IMG/VR virus record: IMGVR_UViG_3300046665_000384
Span: 28,974-92,973 of that record
DNA: 64,000 bases
Origin: a virus
Strand: one strand, 5' to 3'
Part shown: positions 22,936 through 29,921 of the stretch, piece after piece
How positions within the stretch are numbered: position 1 is the first letter of the stretch
Layout: every line of letters starts with the position of its first letter
Position numbers and translations under genes: made by a program
Notes under the pieces: generated by a model
Seen by the model: the letters and a program-made list of their open reading frames with translations, nothing else
What the model was told of the DNA's origin: nothing
Databases searched by the model: none

Positions 22936-23187
22936 CTACTTTCCTGCCTTTCTTGCCGCGTCGTACTCGACCTTGCGCCTGTACTCCGCTGTTACATCTT
23001 TCACCAGTTGGTCCGCCACGTCGTGCCCATCTTCGCGCCGCACCCTGTTGTAGACCTCCTGCCGCCTGCCCTTTGGCATTCCTGCCAGCGCCCGGATTTC
23101 ACAACATCGCCGCCCTTTCTTCGTCCGCCCCGAGAACGTCCGGCACCATTCGCAGATCAGGTCAGGCTCGCCCATGCGTCCGGCCAT
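22936..23187 (-). CDS. DUF7696-like small protein
   Basis: 83 residues from ATG 23187 (ATG 23175 and a longer form from 23220 are also possible; none has a clear ribosome site). LICEWCRTFSGRTKKGRRCC, EIRALAGMPKGRRQEVYNRV and KDVTAEYRRKVEYDA match a small family frequent in betaproteobacterial phages; three Cys may bind metal. The function is unknown. Confidence 0.6.
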   Translation of the reverse strand: MAGRMGEPDLICEWCRTFSGRTKKGRRCCEIRALAGMPKGRRQEVYNRVRREDGHDVADQLVKDVTAEYRRKVEYDAARKAGK

Positions 23188-24341
23188 GCGATGTATGCCA
23201 TCTTGCCCATGAACTCCCACAGCTGGCGGGCATGGTCGGCCGGGATGACACGCTGCTGGCCGTCGACGGTGACGAGCAGCGAATTGTCCGACAGGAGGCC
23301 GGCAACGAACTTGTCGGCGGCGGCCTTGTCGGCGATGGCGGCGGCTGCTTTTTCCGGGGATGATCGCAAACGCCCGTTTTCGTACACCCCCGGCCGGCTG
23401 AAGTCGAGACTGTCAATTCCGGCCTCCGGTTCCGCTACGACGGGCGCGGCAGCGGTAGGGGCCGCTTCCGCAGGTGCCAGCTCTGGCACTTTCTCCGCGA
23501 CCGGGATGCAGTCGCCGCACAGCAGCTTGCGCTCGGCGGCGTCGCGCGGGTCATCGGCGTGCGGTCCGCAGTTCATCGTGCATTGCTTCGTCGCCGGGTC
23601 GAACGCGGCCAGTTCGGCGGGGTCGGCGCGCGGGAAGCTCGGCTGCGTCGGTACTAGTTCGCGCACGGTCACGACCGGCTCGGGCAGATCGACGGCGGCC
23701 GGCGCTTTCTCCTGCGGACGCACCAGCACCCAGTCACTGCCCACGCGTGCAATCTCGTTGCGCTTGATCGCACCGCGCAGGTAGCTGATCGGGTAGTGGT
23801 GCTTCGGCAGCCCCATCGCAACGGACAGGACAGCCGACGACACCGGGCCGCTGCTTTCGCGCAGGCACTGCATACCCAGCTCCGTACGGCTCGGGCCATC
23901 CGCGCGCACCACGCGCTGCAACGGAACGCTTTCCTTGCGCGTCACGGGCACGTCGATTTCCTGCGGCTTTTCCGGCTGGGCAGGCACAGGCGCGGCGGCG
24001 GTTGCTGCCGGGGCCACATCGCGTGCTGGTGCTGGTTCTGGCGAGGCGGCCGGCACGACTACCTTCCGTACTGCCGGCGGCAGCGCGCGTACCACACGGG
24101 CCGGCAGCGACTCGGGCGCGGGCGTCTGCACCTCGGCTTTGGGCTGCGCGTCCCGGTAGCGGAACGACAGCACCTCGCGGCCGTTCGGAGCGATGATCGG
24201 CTCCTCCACGATCACGAGGGCGCGAATCTCGTCCGCGATCAGCGGGCGCACGCGCTCAAGATCGATGTCCAGCTTGTCCGAAATCTCGACGGTGCGGATG
24301 TTCGGGTTCGCGCGGATCAGGTCTAGGATTTGTTGCTTCAT
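23157..24341 (-). CDS. Multi-domain regulator with two winged-helix segments
   Basis: 394 residues. The N-terminal MKQQILDLIRANPNIRTVEI, SDKLDIDLERVRPLIADEIR is a winged helix. A long Ala/Pro linker follows, then a second similar segment around residue 165-215 (SGPVSSAVLSVAMGLPKHHY), a Cys4-type patch (CTMNCGPH, LLCGDC) and an acidic C-terminus. It resembles modular phage replication or regulatory proteins. AGGAG stands before the ATG. The exact role is unknown. Confidence 0.6.
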   Translation of the reverse strand: MKQQILDLIRANPNIRTVEISDKLDIDLERVRPLIADEIRALVIVEEPIIAPNGREVLSFRYRDAQPKAEVQTPAPESLPARVVRALPPAVRKVVVPAASPEPAPARDVAPAATAAAPVPAQPEKPQEIDVPVTRKESVPLQRVVRADGPSRTELGMQCLRESSGPVSSAVLSVAMGLPKHHYPISYLRGAIKRNEIARVGSDWVLVRPQEKAPAAVDLPEPVVTVRELVPTQPSFPRADPAELAAFDPATKQCTMNCGPHADDPRDAAERKLLCGDCIPVAEKVPELAPAEAAPTAAAPVVAEPEAGIDSLDFSRPGVYENGRLRSSPEKAAAAIADKAAADKFVAGLLSDNSLLVTVDGQQRVIPADHARQLWEFMGKMAYIAWPDAWASLT

Positions 24342-25186
24342 GGCGACTCCTGTTCGTTTGTCTCGGCGTCGTCGTCGGCGCGCAGCCGGGCCAACGCCTC
24401 CTTTGCAAATGCCACCTGCGCGGGCGTGACCGGCTCGCCGGCAGCATGCCGTTCGAGGATCGTGCGCGCGCGCTTGATCGCCAGTTCACGTGACGGGGCG
24501 CGGTCGGCGAGGTCACGCATGGCGGACATCGCACTGGCCTTTGCCTCGGCCGATGTGACAAAGGCACCTTCGGCGTTACGGGCTGGAGCGGCGAGCTGGG
24601 GCTGATCCAATACTGGCACGCTCGGGCACTCCCCCGACAAGCGCTTGTCCAATAGCCGTTTCCAGCGCTCGGCGGCCTGCCCGTAGCTGGCCTGCCGCAG
24701 CTCGAACCGGCCGAAGTCCATGGCCGCCCAGTACACGGCCGGGACCGGCCAGCTGTCCTCTCCAGTGCGGCGCTTGCGCAGCTCCCGCACGGCGTAGTTG
24801 AAGGCATCCTCGTAGTCCAGCTCGGGCTTGCACAGTGCGACGAACTGCCCCTCCGTTGGCGGCCACGTCGGGAATTCGGTGCGGCACCGCTCGATGCCCT
24901 CCAGCGCCATCTGGAACGTGATGCCGCTGTTGATGAGGGCGCTCGTCCACGCCTTTTTCCAGTCCGCGATCACATCCGGGCTCGTAAAGTGCGAACTCCA
25001 CTTGTGCATGTACATCGAGGCGAATCGTGCATAGAGACGGTCGATGGCCGACAGCATCCGGCGGACTTCACGGAAGCCGCCCATGCCATCGGGCTCCTGC
25101 CCGATCACCTCACGCGGGGCGTTCCACGAATTGAGCGTCGATGGTGTAGGGGTCGACTGCTGGGTAAGCTGGTGCTGCGGGTGCAT
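24338..25186 (-). CDS. Replication protein P-like helicase loader
   Basis: 282 residues. The middle (RLYARFASMYMHKWSSHFTS, DVIADWKKAWTSALINSGIT, MALEGIERCRTEFPTWPPTE, GQFVALCKP) follows the replication protein P family, which brings the host DnaB helicase to the initiator at the phage origin. ATG 25186 has AGGAG 6 bases upstream, and the first 77 bases overlap the O-like gene in another frame. It directly follows O, as in lambda. Confidence 0.8.
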   Translation of the reverse strand: MHPQHQLTQQSTPTPSTLNSWNAPREVIGQEPDGMGGFREVRRMLSAIDRLYARFASMYMHKWSSHFTSPDVIADWKKAWTSALINSGITFQMALEGIERCRTEFPTWPPTEGQFVALCKPELDYEDAFNYAVRELRKRRTGEDSWPVPAVYWAAMDFGRFELRQASYGQAAERWKRLLDKRLSGECPSVPVLDQPQLAAPARNAEGAFVTSAEAKASAMSAMRDLADRAPSRELAIKRARTILERHAAGEPVTPAQVAFAKEALARLRADDDAETNEQESP

Positions 25187-26093
25187 AAGCGGCTCCTGAA
25201 TTCACGTAGGCATTGGGGTCGAACTTGGCCGGGCGGGATGGCGCGCTGACAGTCGGTGCTTGAGGAGCGGCTTTCAGCTCGAACAGTCCCGTCCACCCGC
25301 GCTCCACGCTGGTTTCGATGACGGCCACGGGATCATTCCCTTTGGCTCGCAGCTTTGCCAGCGTCTTCAGACACAGAGCGGCCTTGTCGTCATCCAGCGC
25401 CGAGCGTTTATCTTTGGCGCGGTGGCGGACCCACATATCCCACGTTTCTTGAGGAAGCCAGTCAGGCAAAACAACGACCGGCGTAGCCGGACTCGCCTTT
25501 GCTTTTGGCGTTTTTGGCTCCGGCGGCGCAGGTGGCGCAGGTGGCGCAGGTGGCACCGTAGGCGCAGCCGGGTTGGTTTTATCTGAGGTTACATCTGTGG
25601 TTATATCTGTACTCTTAGTAGATTTGGCAGATTTGCCAATTCCATTTGGGGTTTTCGCCAAGCCATTTGGGCTTTTTGCCAAATGGCCTTCACCGCCCTT
25701 TTCACCCCCATTTGTGGTTTTTGCCAAATGGGGTTTACCGCCGTCTTCGCCCCCATTTGGGCTTTTTGCCAAATGCTCTGGCGGGGGCAAAAACTTGGCC
25801 TCGTCGGCGAAGGCGAACCACTTCGTGCGGTCGCCCGGACGCGAACTGTAGAAGCCCGTAACCAGTACGCCCTTCTTCTCAAGGCTCTCCAGCGTGCGGC
25901 GGATTTGGTCAGCCGTCATGTACGGGAACAGGATGCCCAGCGCGCGCACGCTGTTGTACAGCCACGTACGGCCGTCGTGCTGGTGCGTGCCGTTGGCACG
26001 GTTCCGGACGATCCAGAACTGGAAGTTGGAGATGATGATCGCCTCGGAAATTCCGTACAGCTTGGCGTGATCGATGTCAAAGGAGTGGTTCAT
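25110..26093 (-). CDS. Replication initiator, O-like, containing origin iterons
   Basis: 327 residues from ATG 26093, which has GGAGG 5 bases upstream and overlaps the previous TGA. Residues 1-100 (NHSFDIDHAKLYGISEAIII, SNFQFWIVRNRANGTHQ, ADQIRRTLESLEKKGVLVTG) form the winged-helix initiator domain. Residues about 107-160 carry three 15-residue repeats (HLAKSPNGG-type) encoded by DNA iterons. A Pro-rich linker precedes a C-terminal domain (PDWLPQETWDMWVRHRAKDK) that should contact protein P. It initiates replication by binding its own coding sequence. Confidence 0.82.
   Translation of the reverse strand: MNHSFDIDHAKLYGISEAIIISNFQFWIVRNRANGTHQHDGRTWLYNSVRALGILFPYMTADQIRRTLESLEKKGVLVTGFYSSRPGDRTKWFAFADEAKFLPPPEHLAKSPNGGEDGGKPHLAKTTNGGEKGGEGHLAKSPNGLAKTPNGIGKSAKSTKSTDITTDVTSDKTNPAAPTVPPAPPAPPAPPEPKTPKAKASPATPVVVLPDWLPQETWDMWVRHRAKDKRSALDDDKAALCLKTLAKLRAKGNDPVAVIETSVERGWTGLFELKAAPQAPTVSAPSRPAKFDPNAYVNSGAAYAPAAPAYPAVDPYTIDAQFVERPA
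25571..25775. repeat. Origin of replication: iterons and AT-rich element inside O gene
   Basis: CCATTTGG occurs at 25642, 25663, 25708 (as CCATTTGT) and 25753; CCAAATGG occurs at 25679, 25724 and 25769 (last base differs). The complete units CCATTTGG-8-CCAAATGG repeat with a 45-bp period. An AT-rich stretch (25571-25640) adjoins on the side nearer the end of the gene. This is the lambda ori layout: initiator-binding repeats plus unwinding element within the initiator gene. Confidence 0.8.
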
Positions 26094-26245
26094 GCGCACC
26101 TCCACAGAGCGTGCGCATGGGCCGCCACGAGGACGGTATGTGTTTGATGTACCTCATAGGAGGCATGGAGCGCCAAAAACTTGGGCTCGACGCGCGCGAT
26201 GGCGCGCACCACAGAGTTAATCTGTGGTACTATTTTCTTACTCAT
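26090..26245 (-). CDS. Small hypothetical protein (51 aa) between DUF1364 and O genes
   Basis: The ATG at 26245 lies within the last codons of the upstream gene (8-base overlap) and its TGA overlaps the O start (ATGA). The product starts MSKKIVPQINSVVRAIARVE and ends HAHALWRCA. The tight overlaps at both ends argue that it is a true nin-type small gene. The function is unknown. Confidence 0.6.
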   Translation of the reverse strand: MSKKIVPQINSVVRAIARVEPKFLALHASYEVHQTHTVLVAAHAHALWRCA

Positions 26246-26918
26246 TAACTGCCCTATCAGTTGATTCGAGTTGAAGCCGATCCCTGTTGCGAGCAGGTAT
26301 CGGCTTTTGTTTTTCTACGTGTCCTTTGTTCGTTGCGACGGTTGCTGCAATCAGACCTTTCACTGCGAGACGGATATGCGTCAGCTCAACAGCGATGTCG
26401 AATCGCGCCAGCATCATATCTCGCGTGAACCCTTCCGGTCGAGGTGCGCGGCCGTCGAAAACCCTGTGGCACGGATCGCAACCATAAGCTGCGTCCGTGT
26501 CTTCGGCCTTCATGCCCGCGCCCGCACCGTTGCGGTGACACAACACTGTTGTGTCAGTTCGGTAATTGCAACATGGGAATCTTAACGTACATTCCTCATC
26601 TTTTGCACTGGCACGAATCGGCGTCATCTTCGGCCTCGAGGATTTGAGGCCACGTTTCCGCGCCGGAGCGGCCTTCTCGACCGGTCCCGTCTTCGCAATC
26701 TTGGGCTCGGCCGGCGCTTTCATCGACGGCGGCTTTGTCTTCAGTGGCAGGCCGCGCGACAGCTGCGACGTGCCCCGACTCATGGGCTTCGTAGTGCGCA
26801 GCGACGACGTGCCGCGATTCATCTCCGTGCGGCGCATCGGGCTCGACGAGCGTGCCAGCTGGCCGCCCTGCGTGAGCCCGGTGCTGCGCTGCATCGGCGT
26901 GCGCTGCTTCAGCGTCAT
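26238..26918 (-). CDS. DUF1364 family protein (nuclease-like, Cys/His cluster)
   Basis: 226 residues from ATG 26918 (ATGA overlap). The first 105 residues are basic, Ser/Thr/Pro-rich and disordered. The conserved part (CTLRFPCCNYRTDTTVLCHR, NGAGAGMKAEDTDAAYGCDP, CHRVFDGRAP) matches DUF1364, found in lambda-like nin regions with an HNH-like Cys/His layout. It probably acts on DNA in recombination. The long basic N-terminal extension is unusual for the family. Confidence 0.75.
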   Translation of the reverse strand: MTLKQRTPMQRSTGLTQGGQLARSSSPMRRTEMNRGTSSLRTTKPMSRGTSQLSRGLPLKTKPPSMKAPAEPKIAKTGPVEKAAPARKRGLKSSRPKMTPIRASAKDEECTLRFPCCNYRTDTTVLCHRNGAGAGMKAEDTDAAYGCDPCHRVFDGRAPRPEGFTRDMMLARFDIAVELTHIRLAVKGLIAATVATNKGHVEKQKPIPARNRDRLQLESTDRAVNE

Positions 26919-27097
26919 CGACGGCCCCCGCTCAGGCGCTGGCCGACATGCCACTCGTTGCAGAACCTGCACAGGTAGGCATGCACCGGCCGATCCTTGC
27001 GACGTCCGCGTGCGGCTGCACGCTGGGCCGTCGCTCGGTCGAGCGGAACCTTACCGCCGCATTGTGCGGCCTGTTTTGATTCCGCCATTTCACTCAT
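26915..27097 (-). CDS. Small basic protein with CxxC pair
   Basis: 60 residues; AGGAG lies 8 bases before the ATG. It contains VPLDRATAQRAAARGRRKDR and YLCRFCNEWHVG, a C-x2-C-x3-H zinc-knuckle-like motif. It is a typical nin-region protein of unknown function. Confidence 0.6.
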   Translation of the reverse strand: MSEMAESKQAAQCGGKVPLDRATAQRAAARGRRKDRPVHAYLCRFCNEWHVGQRLSGGRR

Positions 27098-27100
27098 GTA

Positions 27101-27280
27101 TCACGCTCCTTTTCTGGTCTTGTTTTTGTAGCAATCAGCGCAGCATTCGTACTGCTGAAGCTGCCGTGCCGTCACCTGTTTGCCGCAGGCGCAGCGCTTG
27201 CGCTTGAGCTGGCAATTCATGCCCCAGCCCGGACCGACACCGCCGCCGGCCACCGGTGGCCATGCAACACGTCCCGTCAT
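27101..27280 (-). CDS. Small cysteine-rich protein (59 aa)
   Basis: The C-terminal part CACGKQVTARQLQQYECCAD followed by CYKNKTRKGA has six cysteines, probably binding one zinc. The ATG at 27280 overlaps the previous gene's TGA. The much longer frame reaching 27616 is upstream read-through without support. An alternative internal ATG would give a 39-residue form. Confidence 0.55.
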   Translation of the reverse strand: MTGRVAWPPVAGGGVGPGWGMNCQLKRKRCACGKQVTARQLQQYECCADCYKNKTRKGA

Positions 27281-27531
27281 GCGCCGTCTCCGGTCAGGTC
27301 CATCCCCGGCGGATACTTGCGGGCGAGCCAGATTTGCCCTTTGCTGGTCAGCTCCACGGACACGCGCATCTCTTCCGACCCCATGACGCGGAAATAGCCA
27401 CGGTTCACATAGTCCTGATACGGGCGGCCGAACTGTTGAAGGATGCCGTCGACCCGCATGCGCAGCACCAGCTGCTGCTCGTTGTGGTTGAGCGTTGCGG
27501 CAAAGTGCGCGATGGTGCAGCCGGGCTTCAT
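27277..27531 (-). CDS. Hypothetical protein, weakly like antirepressor C-terminal domain
   Basis: 84 residues, ATGA overlaps at both ends. AHFAATLNHNEQQLVLRMRV, GYFRVMGSEEMRVSVELTSK and GQIWLARKYPP recall the C-terminal KilAC-type domain of phage antirepressors (wHTH ending in TxKGQxW). The N-terminal Bro/Ant domain is absent. A regulator of lysogeny is possible but uncertain. Confidence 0.5.
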   Translation of the reverse strand: MKPGCTIAHFAATLNHNEQQLVLRMRVDGILQQFGRPYQDYVNRGYFRVMGSEEMRVSVELTSKGQIWLARKYPPGMDLTGDGA

Positions 27532-28118
27532 GCGGCCTTCCTGTACACATCGGTATCAGCTTGCTGGCGGCGCTGAACTTCCACCACGGCCCAGATGATT
27601 TCCGCCTGCGTTGCAACTGCTATCTGTGCCTCGTGGATGTCGAGCCCGAGGTCGATTGCCTCCACGTCTCCCTTGTTATGCTCGACATCGAGCGACCACT
27701 TACCCGTCTCTTCCGCGCGCAGGTAGACAGCAAAGGCGGCGTCAAGCGCATGTTGCAGGGCCTGCGCGTGCTCCTCGCCGAGGCCGCGCTCGGTCAGCAC
27801 GAGCGACATATTCAGGGCCTGCACGACATCGCCGTAGTCGTTGATACTCGCGTTCCCGTCGCACAAGTTCTTGAAACCGATACGGCAGGCAATAGCAATC
27901 CCCTTGAGTTGCGTGTCGCTCATCGGCTCGGCCAGCCCAGCGCGACGCTTGGCCTGCTTGTTCGCCGCACTGATGATCTGGGCCTTGAGACTGTTTTTAA
28001 TCCGGAGACCAGGCGCATCGAGATTGCGCTCCATCCGCGCGACCTTTTCGTCGAAGGTCTTGGGCGCTTTATATTTTTTATCGCGCTTGGCCGGGCTGGC
28101 GTGCTTACTGCGGCCCAT
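27528..28118 (-). CDS. Hypothetical early protein after cro
   Basis: 196 residues from ATG 28118, which has AGGGAG 6 bases upstream. The basic N-terminus (GRSKHASPAKRDKKYKAPKT) precedes a helical body (KAQIISAANKQAKRRAGLAE, ALQHALDAAFAVYLRAEETG). It occupies the position of cII in lambda but shows no helix-turn-helix. It overlaps the cro-like gene by 14 bases. The function is unknown. Confidence 0.6.
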   Translation of the reverse strand: MGRSKHASPAKRDKKYKAPKTFDEKVARMERNLDAPGLRIKNSLKAQIISAANKQAKRRAGLAEPMSDTQLKGIAIACRIGFKNLCDGNASINDYGDVVQALNMSLVLTERGLGEEHAQALQHALDAAFAVYLRAEETGKWSLDVEHNKGDVEAIDLGLDIHEAQIAVATQAEIIWAVVEVQRRQQADTDVYRKAA

Positions 28119-28335
28119 GCGCGGCTCCCTGCGCAAGCGTGGCACTGTGCTTGTCCATCAACCCCCGGATTCCGTCGACGAGCTGCGCCGAGGGGCGCGC
28201 CTTCTTCGGTTTGCTGCTCATGTGGTAGGCGATGTTCGGCTGCGAACATCCGCATTCTGCGGCGATGTCTGTCTGCCGCAGACCAGCCCGCCGCGTCAGC
28301 GCTTCGAGCGCTGCCTTTACATCCATGTCACTCAT
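28105..28335 (-). CDS. cro: Cro-like helix-turn-helix repressor
   Basis: 76 residues, the usual size. VKAALEALTRRAGLRQTDIA, AECGCSQPNIAYHMS is a helix-turn-helix in which a bound helix reads DNA. AGGGA precedes the ATG. It is divergent from the CI-like gene and first in the minus-strand early operon, the position of Cro. The name is by position and fold. Confidence 0.75.
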   Translation of the reverse strand: MSDMDVKAALEALTRRAGLRQTDIAAECGCSQPNIAYHMSSKPKKARPSAQLVDGIRGLMDKHSATLAQGAAHGPQ

Positions 28336-28382
28336 GTCGATCCCTATAGAATTTATGTTGCCGGTGCGAAAACCCGCGTCCG

Positions 28383-28412
28383 ATTATAAACATCTCGATA
28401 GGCGACGGGCAA
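28383..28412 (-). promoter_or_regulatory. Early promoter (PR-like)
   Basis: On the minus strand TTGCCC (28412-28407), an 18-base spacer and TATAAT (28388-28383). It drives the cro-like gene and the replication operon. Confidence 0.7.
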
Positions 28413-28503
28413 TACAGAATATTTTTTTTTATTACATTAAGGAAAATTAATAGACTCTCCTTTATTTCCAGTAACAGATCGTGTATAAATAGCGACATAT
28501 CAG

Positions 28504-28527
28504 GTTCTTTATACAAGGTTAAAGAAC
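28504..28527. promoter_or_regulatory. Inverted repeat in immunity region, CI/Cro operator candidate
   Basis: GTTCTTTA (28504-28511) and TAAAGAAC (28520-28527) form a perfect 8-bp dyad with an 8-base centre, in the leader of the repressor gene. The surrounding 28336-28577 is AT-rich and otherwise free of genes. Confidence 0.6.
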
Positions 28528-28577
28528 AACTAAACGTAGTTATGAGTTGCCAAAGCGCAACAAATCAAGGGGATCTA

Positions 28578-29234
28578 ATGAATCGAGTAGGTGAGCGCGT
28601 TCTTACAGTACGTAAGGAACGGGGGATGAACCAAACAGAGTTGGCAACCCTCGCCGGCCTCACGCAGCCGACAATCTCGGCGCTGGAGCGCGGCGGCTCG
28701 ACGACCAGCGGCAAGCTGGCATCGATAGCGGATGCCCTGAAGGTCAGTGCACTTTGGCTGGAGACGGGCATGGGCGAGCGCGACCTGCCGACCGTGGCGG
28801 ACCCGAACGATGCGCAGGTGCATCTGGTCCCGCTGCTGGACTGTCGCGGCAGCTGCGGCAATGGCCGTGAATACTATGGCGACCCGGAGAATGCTCCCAT
28901 TGCAGTGCCTGACCGCGTGCTCAAGCGCTACCACGTCCGACCGGAAAACTTGGTTGGCCTCTACGCTGACGGCGATTCGATGAACAGCTTCATCGTGCAC
29001 GGCGATATGCTGTTCTTCGACACCACCGCGTCTGACCTGAAGGACGGCGGGATTTACCTGCTGGACACTCCGGACGGCCTGCGCGTGAAACGCGTGCACC
29101 GCCGCGCGGATGGCCGCGTCAGCCTGCGCAGCGACAACCCGGACAAGACCCGCTACCCGGACGAGGAGTACAGCGCCGAGGCCGCCGCTTTGCTCACGAT
29201 CCGGGGCCGCTTCGTATTCCGCATGGGCGGATAA
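28578..29234 (+). CDS. cI: CI-like phage repressor with S24 autocleavage domain
   Basis: 218 residues from ATG 28578 (AAGGGG upstream). Residues 1-65 (VGERVLTVRKERGMNQTELA, LAGLTQPTISALERGG) form an XRE DNA-binding domain. The C-terminal part is a LexA/UmuD-type S24 peptidase: ADGDSMNS holds the catalytic serine (about 133) and GLRVKRVHR the lysine (about 170). The repressor would hold the early operon off and be inactivated when RecA filaments form after DNA damage. It is divergent from cro. Confidence 0.9.
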   Translation: MNRVGERVLTVRKERGMNQTELATLAGLTQPTISALERGGSTTSGKLASIADALKVSALWLETGMGERDLPTVADPNDAQVHLVPLLDCRGSCGNGREYYGDPENAPIAVPDRVLKRYHVRPENLVGLYADGDSMNSFIVHGDMLFFDTTASDLKDGGIYLLDTPDGLRVKRVHRRADGRVSLRSDNPDKTRYPDEEYSAEAAALLTIRGRFVFRMGG

Positions 29235-29258
29235 AACTTAGTTTTCCCATCCCCTCTA

Positions 29259-29282
29259 AACCTGCTTCGGCAGGTTTTTTTT
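29259..29282 (+). terminator. Terminator after repressor gene
   Basis: AACCTGC-TTCG-GCAGGTT followed by six more T, a tight UUCG hairpin. Confidence 0.9.
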
Positions 29283-29430
29283 CGTCTATACGGGGCGAAT
29301 TCTCACCAATTCTAACGAACAGACACAAATTTCACACGAAAGCAATAGCAAAATCGCAATGTGGTGTTTTTGCCGTATGCGCAATTATAGGCGCCGGTTG
29401 TCTTTTCACAAAAAAATATAGAAGTACCTA

Positions 29431-29459
29431 TTGCACATCAATATTTCCATCTCTATACT
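29431..29459 (+). promoter_or_regulatory. Promoter of the recombination/partition operon
   Basis: TTGCAC 29431-29436, 17-base spacer, TATACT 29454-29459. The 362-bp gap 29235-29596 holds this promoter, the terminator above and no credible gene. Confidence 0.7.
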
Positions 29460-29596
29460 TTAACGCGTTGCAGTCGATAAATTTCATCGGCCAACCGCGA
29501 ACCTGAACGCGCACAGGTCGACTTGGATGTCCGTCAAATTCCACCAGTAACGCCGGGGCTGGCTCTTGAGCCCGGCATGTCCTGACGAGGGATCAC

Positions 29597-29740
29597 ATGC
29601 TTTCCTTTCAAGTCACCGTGCGCACCGGCAACGGCGAACCGTACCGGTTCTCGGCCATCGGCGCTACTGCTGGCGCGGTCTATGAAGCCGCCGCCGCCCG
29701 CTTCGGCTGGCTGTGCGCCGTTCTGGTTCGCCCAGCCTGA
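29597..29740 (+). CDS. Small hypothetical protein (47 aa)
   Basis: CGAGGGATCAC precedes ATG 29597. MLSFQVTVRTGNGEPYRFSA then IGATAGAVYEAAAARFGWLC, a short beta-alpha protein typical of those found before RecT-type genes. The function is unknown. Confidence 0.55.
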   Translation: MLSFQVTVRTGNGEPYRFSAIGATAGAVYEAAAARFGWLCAVLVRPA

Positions 29741-29743
29741 CCT

Positions 29744-29899
29744 ATGAGCACGACCGTACAGGCCCGCAGCCTCTTCCCGACTGACCGCCGCACGGCAGCA
29801 AAGTGGGTTTTGGCCCGTCGCTACCTCGCGCGCCGCAATCTCGCCCCGTACAAGGGGATGCCGATGGCGGCTCGCATCGTTCAACCGCGCGCCCAATAA
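29744..29899 (+). CDS. Small basic protein (51 aa)
   Basis: Starts 3 bases after the previous stop. Basic and helical (RSLFPTDRRTAAKWVLARRY, LARRNLAPYKGMPMAARIVQ). It is probably DNA-binding or a small adaptor of the recombination operon. No family is recognised. Confidence 0.5.
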   Translation: MSTTVQARSLFPTDRRTAAKWVLARRYLARRNLAPYKGMPMAARIVQPRAQ

Positions 29900-29921
29900 G
29901 CGCGCTCAACTGGAGAAGTCC

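Noticed and set aside
27281-27616. N-terminal extension of the Cys-rich gene at 27101
   Set aside because: The upstream part runs through two other genes, reads as a GC shadow, and the ATG at 27280 has an ATGA overlap.
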